A stretch of DNA of 13,690 nucleotides, from positions 1-13,690 of the forward strand of contig CANMEW010000029.1 in the NCBI GenBank assembly GCA_947496905.1, written 5' to 3'. Of this stretch, positions 1-6,932 are shown piece by piece. The notes below the pieces were generated by a model that ran no database searches, was not told where the DNA came from, and worked only from the letters and a program-made list of their open reading frames with translations. The position numbers and the translations under genes are program-made. How positions within the stretch are numbered: position 1 is the first letter of the stretch; each line of letters opens with the position of its first letter. Source of the DNA: Rickettsiales bacterium. Its GTDB lineage: Bacteria; Pseudomonadota; Alphaproteobacteria; Rickettsiales; UBA1997.

Positions 1-3
1 AAT

Positions 4-126
4 GTGGGGCGCCGCTCGTGCGGCGTAAAAAAATAAACTGGGTTCGGCGCGAGTGGGGCGCCGCTCGTGCGGCGTAAAAAAATAAACTGGGTTCGGCGCG
101 AGTGGGGCGCCGCTCGTGCGGCGTAA
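4..126. repeat. 49-bp GC-rich tandem repeat, about 2.5 copies
   Basis: Two complete 49-bp copies (4-52 and 53-101) and one partial copy (102-126) are identical where they overlap. Each unit starts with GTGGGGCGCCGC, carries a perfect 6-bp hairpin (CGCCGC, loop TCGT, GCGGCG; at 10-25, 59-74 and 108-123), then an A-rich stretch, then GGGTTCGGCGCGA. A second perfect 6-bp hairpin spans each unit junction (CGGCGC, 7-nt loop, GCGCCG; at 45-63 and 94-112). It shares bases with the first, so the two cannot form together. The bases before position 4 do not match the unit end, so the array seems to start there. It ends at the stop codon of the minus-strand coq9 gene and may act in its 3' end formation. 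On that strand a T-rich tract follows the junction hairpin after a 7-nt gap, which is not a classical terminator. Confidence 0.92.
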
Positions 127-900
127 TTAAAATTTAATTAATCTAATGAAGGGCAAATCTTGAATGATTTTTTTTGGAGATTTTGGCGCGCCATTTTCAT
201 CTAAAAAAATTGCCCCAAAAACTTTCTTCGCCTGCATTTTGCGCTTTTCAAATTTCATCACCTTATCAATCTGGGAGTCGATGAAGCTTTTGGTTTTTGC
301 GCAATCGTCAGATTCATCTTTCACGAAAATTAACAAGCTGCGAAGAATAATTTTCCCCAAGGTCAATCTTTTGGTGTAAAAGTTAAAATCGGTTGATTGG
401 TCATTAATATTTTTCCAAATAAAATCGGCGATTTTGCAATTGAGTTGTAGACTTTGAATTAAAGGTCTGGCGCCAAGTTCGAGAGAAGCAAAATTTTTTG
501 GATTTAAATAAAAATTAATCAGCCTTTGCAGCGCGAGCCTGTTATTTTTTTCTACCTCAAATCTTGCGTAGAGAGAGAGGCGAATTTTGTCGCGAATTTT
601 TTTTGAGTGAAAATTTTCAATCGCAAAAATTTTTTCTGCAGATTCTTTATTTTGCGATTCAACGTAAAATTCTGCGATGCCTAAACAGCCATTTTCAAAA
701 ATTAAATCAGCAGAATTTTTTTTGATCCCACAGCTTTCTATTGCCTTTAACAGAGCGGCTTTATTCCATCCGTCGAAGACGCAAATTTTCAAAAATTCGA
801 CGAGAATTTTCTGTTTAGTTTCGTCTGAATCTAGTAGCACAAAATAAAATTTAAGATTTGCGGATGGGCTTTTGCCAAAATTTTTAAAATCGTAATTCAT
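127..900 (-). CDS. coq9: COQ9-family ubiquinone biosynthesis protein
   Basis: This 257-residue protein carries hallmarks of the COQ9 family: an N-terminal helical region with DGWNKAALLKA (43-53), then STDFNFYTKR (169-178) and FIDSQIDKVM (206-215). Family knowledge: COQ9 is a lipid-binding protein related in fold to TetR regulators. It assists COQ7-type hydroxylation in ubiquinone synthesis at the membrane; the alphaproteobacterial members are less studied than the eukaryotic ones. No membrane segment is evident. The ATG start gives about 20 extra residues before the usual family start; a GTG at 838-840 (Val21) would give a 237-residue protein closer to typical length. Neither start has a clear Shine-Dalgarno motif. 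The gene is divergent from argD, with only 8 nt between the start codons, and is followed directly by the tandem repeat. Family assignment rests on motif recognition; the start is uncertain. Confidence 0.82.
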   Translation of the reverse strand: MNYDFKNFGKSPSANLKFYFVLLDSDETKQKILVEFLKICVFDGWNKAALLKAIESCGIKKNSADLIFENGCLGIAEFYVESQNKESAEKIFAIENFHSKKIRDKIRLSLYARFEVEKNNRLALQRLINFYLNPKNFASLELGARPLIQSLQLNCKIADFIWKNINDQSTDFNFYTKRLTLGKIILRSLLIFVKDESDDCAKTKSFIDSQIDKVMKFEKRKMQAKKVFGAIFLDENGAPKSPKKIIQDLPFIRLIKF

Positions 901-908
901 TAAAACAA

Positions 909-2099
909 ATGACCATCAGCGTAAAGCAAAGCGAAAAAATTTTACCGGTGCATAAAAGATTCGACATTGCCTTTTCGCATGGCGAAGGAGTTTACCTTTT
1001 TTCTGAGGAAAAAAAATATCTCGATTTTGGCGCTGGCATTGCTGTGAACGCACTTGGTCACTGTCATCCAAAAATGGTTGAGGCAATCACTAATCAGGCA
1101 AAAAAACTTTGGCACGTCTCCAACATTTACAACGTTAACGAACTTAACAAATACGCTGAGAAGCTAGTCGACAGTACTTTTGCCGATCGCGTTTTTTTCT
1201 GTAACTCTGGCGCCGAAAGCTTGGAATGCGTCATCAAAATGATTCGCCGCTATTTTTATTCTAAAGGTCAGCCGCAAAAAAATCGTATCATCACATTCAC
1301 CGGAGCCTTTCACGGTAGAACCATCGCCACAATTTCAGCTGCAGCAAAACCAAAATATCTTGAGGGTTTCGAGCCAGCGCTACCTGGCTTCGACAATGTT
1401 GAGTTTGGAAATATTGAGATGGTAAAAAAAGCGATTGGTGAAAACACCGCGGGCATTCTGATTGAGCCAATTCAAGGCGAAGAAGGCATTAAAGTTGCCG
1501 ACAAAAAATTTATTCAAGAGCTGCGCCAAATTGCTGACGAGAAAAATTTGCTGTTAGCATTCGACGAAGTGCAGTGCGGTATGGGTAGGGTAGGGCATCT
1601 TTTCGCCTATGAATATTACGGCGTGAAACCGGACATCATTGCTTCTGCAAAAGCAATTGCCGGTGGCTTTCCTTTGGGCGCTTGCCTAGCAACCGCAGAA
1701 GCTGCGAGCGGAATGACGCTTGGAGTTCACGGCACAACTTACGGTGGCAACCCACTAGCAATGGCAGTTGCTGATGCAGTGCTGGACGTAATGCTGGAAA
1801 AAGATTTCCTGGCGAATGTGAGAAAAGTTGGTGATGAGCTGAAATCTGCGCTGCAAAATCTGCAAAAAAAATTCCCAGACGTAATTGACGAAGTGCGAGG
1901 TGTTGGGTTAATGCTCGGAATTAAAATTAATCAAAAAATCGAAAGCGGCGATGTTGTAAAGAAATTCATCGAAAACGGGCTACTCACAATTCCTGCCGGC
2001 GAAAATGTAATCCGCATCCTTCCGCCGCTCATCATCACTTCCGCGCATGTAGCTGAGGCGATCAGCAAGATGGAAGCTGCTTTCAAAGCGGTCTTCTAA
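909..2099 (+). CDS. argD: Acetylornithine / succinyldiaminopimelate aminotransferase
   Basis: A full-length 396-residue class-III PLP-dependent aminotransferase. Visible motifs are YLDFGAGIAVNALGH (37-51), the cofactor phosphate-binding NSGAE (99-103), GAFHGRT (132-138), FDEVQCGMGR with the Asp219 that contacts the pyridine nitrogen (218-227), the Schiff-base lysine Lys248 in SAKAIAGGFPLGA, and HGTTYGGNP (274-282). ArgD converts N-acetylornithine and 2-oxoglutarate to N-acetylglutamate semialdehyde and glutamate in arginine synthesis. Many ArgD enzymes also act on N-succinyl-LL-2,6-diaminopimelate for lysine and peptidoglycan. No other arginine gene is in view, so in a reduced genome the diaminopimelate role may be the retained one (inference). 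The usual argF neighbour is absent; uvrB follows after 1 nt, suggesting co-transcription. No Shine-Dalgarno motif is seen before the ATG. Confidence 0.93.
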   Translation: MTISVKQSEKILPVHKRFDIAFSHGEGVYLFSEEKKYLDFGAGIAVNALGHCHPKMVEAITNQAKKLWHVSNIYNVNELNKYAEKLVDSTFADRVFFCNSGAESLECVIKMIRRYFYSKGQPQKNRIITFTGAFHGRTIATISAAAKPKYLEGFEPALPGFDNVEFGNIEMVKKAIGENTAGILIEPIQGEEGIKVADKKFIQELRQIADEKNLLLAFDEVQCGMGRVGHLFAYEYYGVKPDIIASAKAIAGGFPLGACLATAEAASGMTLGVHGTTYGGNPLAMAVADAVLDVMLEKDFLANVRKVGDELKSALQNLQKKFPDVIDEVRGVGLMLGIKINQKIESGDVVKKFIENGLLTIPAGENVIRILPPLIITSAHVAEAISKMEAAFKAVF

Positions 2100-2100
2100 A

Positions 2101-4077
2101 ATGTCGCAGAAATTCAAAATCCATTCCAAGTTTTCTCCTTCTGGCGATCAGCCGCAAGCAATAGACAAGCTAGTCCAAGGCATTAGGGAAAATAAAAAAG
2201 ATCAGGTACTGCTTGGCATTACTGGCTCGGGAAAAACCTTCACGATGGCGAACATCATCGAAAAAGTGCAGCGTCCGACGATGATCATGGCGCACAATAA
2301 AACTCTGGCAGCGCAGCTCTACGGCGAGATGAAAGAATTTTTCCCCGAGAATGAAATTGGCTATTTCGTCTCTTTTTACGACTACTACCAGCCCGAAGCC
2401 TACGTTCCCAAAACCGACACCTACATCGAAAAAGACAGCGCCATCAACGAACAAATTGACCGCCTGCGTCACGTTGCAACTCGCGCACTTTTCGAGCGCC
2501 GCGACACAATCGTAATCGCTTCAGTTTCCTGCATTTACGGCATCGGTTCTCCCGAATTTTATTCAACAATGGTGCTGCGCCTGAAGGTTGGCGAAGAGAT
2601 GAATCGTCAGAAACTTTTACTGCGCCTAGTGGACCTCCAATACGAGCGTAACGACATCGCCTTCGAGCGCTGTAGCTTTCGTGTGCAGGGCGATGTGATT
2701 GATGTTTTTCCTTCGCATTCCGACGAAATCGCTTGGCGCATTTCAATGTTTGGTGACGAGATCGAAGAAATTTCCGAGTTTGATCCTCTCACCGGCGAAA
2801 CTTTTACCAAGCTGAATGAAATCGCTCTTTACCCCTCTTCTCACTACGTCACGCCGGCCAATACGCTGAAGGGCGCAATCTCTCAAATTAAAAAAGATCT
2901 GGCGATTCGCGTTGCTGATTTGGAGTCGAAAAATTTACTCGTTGAAGCGCAGCGCCTTAATCAGCGCACTACTTACGACATGGAAATGTTACTCACTGTC
3001 GGTAGCTGCAAAGGAATCGAAAATTATTCACGCTACTTAACTGGTCGCCCAGCTGGAGCAGCTCCACCAACATTATTTGAATATTTACCTCAAGATGCGC
3101 TGCTTTTTGTTGACGAAAGCCATGCCTCCGTTCCGCAAGTTGACGGCATGTACAAGGGCGATTTTGCGCGCAAATCAAACCTCACTGAATTTGGATTTCG
3201 TCTGCCAAGCGCACTCGACAATCGTCCGTTAAAATTTTCTGAATGGGAAAGTTACAAACCGCAAACGATCTACGTTTCAGCTACTCCGGGGAAGTACGAA
3301 CTTGGCAAAACTGATGGCGAAATAATCCAACAAGTGATTCGTCCAACTGGTTTGCTTGACCCAGTTTGCGAGGTTCGCACGGCAAAAAATCAGGTCGCAG
3401 ATTTGTTGAAAGAAATTCAAGCGACTACGGCTCGAGGCTTTCGAACGCTGGTCACAACTCTCACTAAAAAAATGTCGGAAGATTTGGCGGACTACCTAAA
3501 CGACGCCGGAATTAAAGTGATCTACATGCATTCCGAGACCGACACGCTTGATCGCATCGAGATCATTCAAAATTTACGCTTGGGAAAATATGACTGCCTA
3601 GTTGGTGTGAACTTGCTGCGAGAAGGGCTGGACATCCCTGAATGTGCATTGATGGCAATTCTGGACGCGGATAAGGAGGGGTTTTTGCGCAACGAAACTT
3701 CGCTGATTCAAACCATTGGTAGAGCGGCGCGAAACTCGGAAAGTAAAGTTATTCTTTACGCAGACAGAGAAACGAAATCAATTAAATCGGCGCTCGAAAT
3801 AACTGAGAGCCGTCGCAAAATTCAAATCGCCTACAATGAGAAGCATGGCATCACGCCGACCACAACCAAGAAATCTTTTGGCTCTGCCTTGGCGAATCTT
3901 TACACCAAAAAATCTAGTGATGGCGTGGATTTTTCATCGAAGAAAATTCCTACTGAGCGCGACATTGAGAATTTAAAAAAGGAAATGCTGGAAGCGGCGT
4001 CAAACCTTGAATTTGAAAAGGCGGTGACGATTCGGGAAGAAATAAAAAGATTAGAAATCGTGATGATGAGCTTGTGA
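2101..4077 (+). CDS. uvrB: Excinuclease ABC subunit B
   Basis: A complete 658-residue UvrB, the damage-verifying helicase-like subunit of UvrABC nucleotide excision repair. It has the Walker A motif GITGSGKT (39-46), the beta-hairpin YDYYQPEAYVP (93-103) that inserts between DNA strands to probe the lesion, the DESH Walker B motif (338-341), SATPG (393-397), helicase motif VI around QTIGRAARN (537-545), and a C-terminal UVR domain (about 621-652) that contacts UvrC. Length is slightly short for the family but no domain is missing. The start codon lies 1 nt after the argD stop, so translation probably depends on read-through ribosomes or a leaderless-like start, since no Shine-Dalgarno motif is seen. 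It converges on the lipoprotein gene, with 41 nt between the two stop codons. Confidence 0.98.
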   Translation: MSQKFKIHSKFSPSGDQPQAIDKLVQGIRENKKDQVLLGITGSGKTFTMANIIEKVQRPTMIMAHNKTLAAQLYGEMKEFFPENEIGYFVSFYDYYQPEAYVPKTDTYIEKDSAINEQIDRLRHVATRALFERRDTIVIASVSCIYGIGSPEFYSTMVLRLKVGEEMNRQKLLLRLVDLQYERNDIAFERCSFRVQGDVIDVFPSHSDEIAWRISMFGDEIEEISEFDPLTGETFTKLNEIALYPSSHYVTPANTLKGAISQIKKDLAIRVADLESKNLLVEAQRLNQRTTYDMEMLLTVGSCKGIENYSRYLTGRPAGAAPPTLFEYLPQDALLFVDESHASVPQVDGMYKGDFARKSNLTEFGFRLPSALDNRPLKFSEWESYKPQTIYVSATPGKYELGKTDGEIIQQVIRPTGLLDPVCEVRTAKNQVADLLKEIQATTARGFRTLVTTLTKKMSEDLADYLNDAGIKVIYMHSETDTLDRIEIIQNLRLGKYDCLVGVNLLREGLDIPECALMAILDADKEGFLRNETSLIQTIGRAARNSESKVILYADRETKSIKSALEITESRRKIQIAYNEKHGITPTTTKKSFGSALANLYTKKSSDGVDFSSKKIPTERDIENLKKEMLEAASNLEFEKAVTIREEIKRLEIVMMSL

Positions 4078-4118
4078 GATTGTGGAGTAGTCGAGGGATG
4101 AACGGCAGAAAATCAGCT

Positions 4119-4253
4119 CTAATTTTCGTCGGTAACTTGATCAAATTTTGGGCGTTTTTGCTCACCGGGATATTCAAGCGGACCTTTTTTGCCGCAGGAT
4201 GAAATGGCAAAAAAACTTAGCAAAACTAACAAGGTAAAAAATTTTTTTTTCAT
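4119..4253 (-). CDS. LptM/YifL-like small lipoprotein
   Basis: A 44-residue protein with a textbook lipoprotein signal: positively charged MKKK start, hydrophobic stretch FFTLLVLLSFFAI, lipobox-like SSC with the acylated Cys at residue 20, then CGKKGPLEYPGE. The C-G-x-K-G-P-L pattern after the cysteine matches the small-lipoprotein family that includes LptM (YifL). In E. coli LptM helps assembly of the LPS translocon LptD/LptE at the outer membrane. The reading frame extends upstream to 4316, but that would add 21 residues lacking signal character and overlapping the SPOR gene, so the ATG at 4251-4253 is preferred. It sits 4 nt after the SPOR stop and is probably the last gene of the argS operon. 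The mature part is only 25 residues, so function is assigned by motif, not fold. Confidence 0.75.
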   Translation of the reverse strand: MKKKFFTLLVLLSFFAISSCGKKGPLEYPGEQKRPKFDQVTDEN

Positions 4254-4257
4254 AAAT

Positions 4258-5076
4258 TTATTCGACGACAATACAGTCTGCTCGCGTCTTCTTAGCCTGC
4301 GACACGTAGCGATCACAAAATTCTTCTGCCTCGATTTGATTGTAAAAATTACCCACTTGTAGGCGGTAAAAAATTCCTCTCTTTCCCAGATTTACCTCTT
4401 CAGTAAAAGGCTCTAATCCCGAAAATAAATTTGAATAAAGGCGTTTCAGCCTGCTCCAATTTTCCTCTGCAGCATTTTTAGATGTCATCGCCGCAACCTG
4501 CACCCTAACTGCGCGCTTCTTCATCGCTTTAGCTACTGGTACAGCGGCAACTCTTTCCTCACCATTGGTTTTTGTTAGTAAATCTTTTGCCGGAACAGTG
4601 CCTTTATTTTGATCGGAATAGACGACGATTTTCTGCTCTTTCACTTCAGATTTTTTTGTCGCAGAGGTAGTCGGTTTTTCACTTACAATTGCTGCAGATT
4701 CCTTGACAAGCTGAGCTTTCATTTCGGGTAATTTTGGCGGTAGAGCTGGTTCGGGAGCGTTGCGAATTTTTGCATTTTCCTGCTTCAAGGACTCTTTTTT
4801 ATTGCCGAAAATGTCTTCGTAAATTGAGCGATCAATTTGCATCGAATTGCCATTGTTGGTATTTTTTTCATCCTCTAAAACTTTGATCGGACCTTCTGGC
4901 GACTTGATGGTTTCGATGTCATTATTTTTTTCTTGGTAGACAAAATAGTAAGCGCTGACGGTGATGTAGATGAAGCAGGCAATAGAAAATAAAGTGGCGC
5001 AAACAAGAAAAGTTTTTTTGATTAGGGTAGGGAAGTGGTTTTGACCGTCGTCTTTTTGGTATCCGAAATCTTCCAT
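4258..5076 (-). CDS. SPOR-domain, single-pass inner membrane protein
   Basis: A 272-residue protein with a short cytoplasmic N-terminus, one membrane segment (about 22-47), a long low-complexity Lys/Glu/Ala/Pro linker, and a C-terminal SPOR domain (about 187-272). That domain begins with AVRVQVAA and has the second repeat half YRLQVGNF (237-244). SPOR domains bind peptidoglycan strands stripped of stem peptides at the division septum, so the protein probably acts at the divisome. A conserved-looking patch after the membrane segment (SPEGPIKVLEDE, 59-70) resembles one I associate with alphaproteobacterial SPOR proteins found beside argS. Its ATG overlaps the argS stop codon by 1 nt. It has the best ribosome binding site in the window (a GAGGAG and a GAGG within 17 nt upstream). 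Confidence 0.88.
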   Translation of the reverse strand: MEDFGYQKDDGQNHFPTLIKKTFLVCATLFSIACFIYITVSAYYFVYQEKNNDIETIKSPEGPIKVLEDEKNTNNGNSMQIDRSIYEDIFGNKKESLKQENAKIRNAPEPALPPKLPEMKAQLVKESAAIVSEKPTTSATKKSEVKEQKIVVYSDQNKGTVPAKDLLTKTNGEERVAAVPVAKAMKKRAVRVQVAAMTSKNAAEENWSRLKRLYSNLFSGLEPFTEEVNLGKRGIFYRLQVGNFYNQIEAEEFCDRYVSQAKKTRADCIVVE

Positions 5077-6851
5077 TACCTCATCTCCTCAAGAGCTTTG
5101 ATGTTAAAAATATCTAACCCACAAGCGATGATTTTTTTGACCGCTGAAACTAAATAAATTCGGGCGTAAGTGAGTTGTAAATTTTCTTTAATGATGAATT
5201 TTAAGTCTGGGTGATCCATGCCCTTGTTCCACAGAGCGTGGAGCTCGGCAGCAAGTTCTTGCAGGTAAAAAGCGAGTCGATGTGGCTCAAAATTTTCAAC
5301 CGCCATTTCGATGATGCGCGGAAAGTTAGCGAGTTTTTTGATTAAATTAATTTCGGATTCATCGCGCAAATTTTCTAAAATTTTCTCATCAATTTTCTCC
5401 GGAATTAAAATTTTTTCTGACTTTAAATTTCTTAGCACTGAGGCGCATCTGGCGTGAGCGTATTGCACGTAGAAAATTGGATTGTCTTTCGATTGCTCAA
5501 TTACTTTTGCTAAATCGAAATCGAATGGAGCGTCATTTTTACGAGTGAGCATGATGAAGCGCAAAGCGTCGGCGCCGACCTCGTCGATTACTTCGCGAGC
5601 AGTAATAAAATTTCCAGAACGTTTCGACATTTTGAGTGGTTCGCCATTTTTAACGAATTTTACCATTTGGCACAAAATGACTTTGAGCTGCGCCTGACCT
5701 GATGTTAGCGCCTCAACAACTGCGGTTAATCTTTTGACGTAACCAGCATGGTCGTAACCCAAAGGCATGATAAAAATTTCTGCACCGCGCTCAAATTTAC
5801 TGGCAACGTAAGCCATGTCAGCAGCGAAATAGGTGAAATTTCCGTCAGATTTTTTTACGACGCGATCTTGATCATCACCGAATTTTGTGGAATGAAAAAG
5901 TGTTTGCTCCTTCTCGTCATATCCCTCTGGCAGTAGTCCGACGCCTTTTCCAGTTTTTGGCGCTTCTAACTTGCCTTCAAAAATTAAGCCTTTTTCGCGC
6001 AAGATTTGGATGGTTTTTTCAACCTTGCCGCTGTCATGTAAATTTTCTTTTTCAGAGAAATAGCTATCATGCTTGATGCCAAGCGCCAGTAAGTCGAACT
6101 TGATCATCTCCACCATTGTATCAATGACAAAATCTCTTATTTTTGGTAGATATTTTTCTTCTGATTCAGCAAGTAAACTCTCGCCAAATTTTTCTTTCAA
6201 ACTGACGCCGACACTGATCAAGTAATCTCCTGGGTAAAGCCCAGCGGGGATTTCAATATTTTTTCCGCAGGCTTCTAAATAGCGTAAGTATGATGATTTA
6301 AGAAGTGTGGCGATCTGACTTCCGGCATCGTTAATGTAGTATTCTTTTAAAACATCGTAGCCAACTTTTTGCAGAAGAGTTGCGAGAACATCGCCGTAAA
6401 TTGCGCCGCGAGTGTGGCCAATGTGAATAGGTCCGGTAGGATTTGGTGATGCGTATTCGAGATTAATTTTTTTGCCATTCCCGAGATTTGGAAATTGAAA
6501 ATTTTTCTCCTCGAGAAGTTGGCGGATGATGCGGGAAAAAATTTGTGGTTTAAGAAAAATATTGATGAATCCTGGTCCGGCGATTTCAAGTTTCGCGATG
6601 TCTTCATCAGCGATTGTTTCGATAATTTTTTGCGCCAATTTTCGCGGATTATTCAGCGATTCAACTGCAGAGAAATTTTTAACAACAGTCATTGCGGCGT
6701 TACAGGCTAAGTCTCCGTGAGATTTCTCTTTTGCCGGTTCAACAGTAAAATTTTTTAGATCCTTTTCCTCGATTTTAATTTGATTTTCTGCGGCAATTTT
6801 TTTTAACGCAGCCGCAAAAATTTCTTTAAAAGAGCTAAAAATATTGATCAT
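5076..6851 (-). CDS. argS: Arginyl-tRNA synthetase
   Basis: A complete 591-residue class-I aminoacyl-tRNA synthetase that charges tRNA-Arg with arginine in the cytoplasm. It has the ArgRS N-terminal (Add-1) region (about 1-105, with KSHGDLACNAAM), the nucleotide-binding motif NPTGPIHIGHTRGA containing HIGH (143-146), YYINDAGSQI (171-180), and the KMSKR loop (407-411). A DALR-type anticodon-binding C-terminus follows, beginning near YVQYAHAR. The KMSKR variant retains the key lysines; many bacterial ArgRS have a degenerate loop here. The ATG at 6849-6851 begins the protein at the usual place, though without a clear Shine-Dalgarno motif. The gene leads a minus-strand operon with the SPOR and lipoprotein genes and is divergent from the ABC exporter. 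Its substrate, a tRNA-Arg(UCU), is encoded about 3 kb away. Confidence 0.97.
   Translation of the reverse strand: MINIFSSFKEIFAAALKKIAAENQIKIEEKDLKNFTVEPAKEKSHGDLACNAAMTVVKNFSAVESLNNPRKLAQKIIETIADEDIAKLEIAGPGFINIFLKPQIFSRIIRQLLEEKNFQFPNLGNGKKINLEYASPNPTGPIHIGHTRGAIYGDVLATLLQKVGYDVLKEYYINDAGSQIATLLKSSYLRYLEACGKNIEIPAGLYPGDYLISVGVSLKEKFGESLLAESEEKYLPKIRDFVIDTMVEMIKFDLLALGIKHDSYFSEKENLHDSGKVEKTIQILREKGLIFEGKLEAPKTGKGVGLLPEGYDEKEQTLFHSTKFGDDQDRVVKKSDGNFTYFAADMAYVASKFERGAEIFIMPLGYDHAGYVKRLTAVVEALTSGQAQLKVILCQMVKFVKNGEPLKMSKRSGNFITAREVIDEVGADALRFIMLTRKNDAPFDFDLAKVIEQSKDNPIFYVQYAHARCASVLRNLKSEKILIPEKIDEKILENLRDESEINLIKKLANFPRIIEMAVENFEPHRLAFYLQELAAELHALWNKGMDHPDLKFIIKENLQLTYARIYLVSAVKKIIACGLDIFNIKALEEMR
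5078..5094 (-). promoter_or_regulatory. Strong Shine-Dalgarno for the SPOR gene
   Basis: On the minus strand the last codons of argS read TGAGGAGATGAGGTAATG, placing two purine-rich Shine-Dalgarno-like motifs before the SPOR start codon. This fixes the start and suggests translation can initiate independently of argS even though the stop and start codons overlap. Most other starts in the window lack such a motif. Confidence 0.6.
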
Positions 6852-6932
6852 GGAGATTGATATTTGAGTGCGTAACTGGTGGGGATTTTCATTAAAAGTA
6901 GACTCGGCTTTTCAAAATCAAAACTTAAATTT

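Noticed and set aside
4..126. CRISPR array
   Set aside because: The 49-bp units are directly repeated with no variable spacers, so this is a simple tandem repeat.
2170..2810. Minus-strand frames inside uvrB
   Set aside because: They are antisense to a conserved, complete uvrB, with composition typical of reversed coding sequence and no recognisable motifs.
4078..4118. Possible terminator between convergent uvrB and the lipoprotein gene
   Set aside because: Only a GAAAAT/ATTTTC stem with mismatched extension is visible (it runs about to 4132) and no T-run follows on either strand.
4119..4316. 65-residue version of the small lipoprotein
   Set aside because: The upstream 21 residues are Arg-rich, lie inside the SPOR coding region and would bury the signal peptide; the internal ATG at 4251-4253 gives a proper lipoprotein.
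6891..6921. Possible argS promoter on the minus strand (TTGATT, 19-nt spacer, TTTAAT)
   Set aside because: The boxes are plausible but the spacer is long and the region is AT-rich, so chance matches are expected; not listed as a feature.
6879..6932. GTG-initiated N-terminal extension of the ABC exporter
   Set aside because: The 18 added residues have no family counterpart that I recognise and occupy the only space for divergent promoters; kept as an alternative start only.
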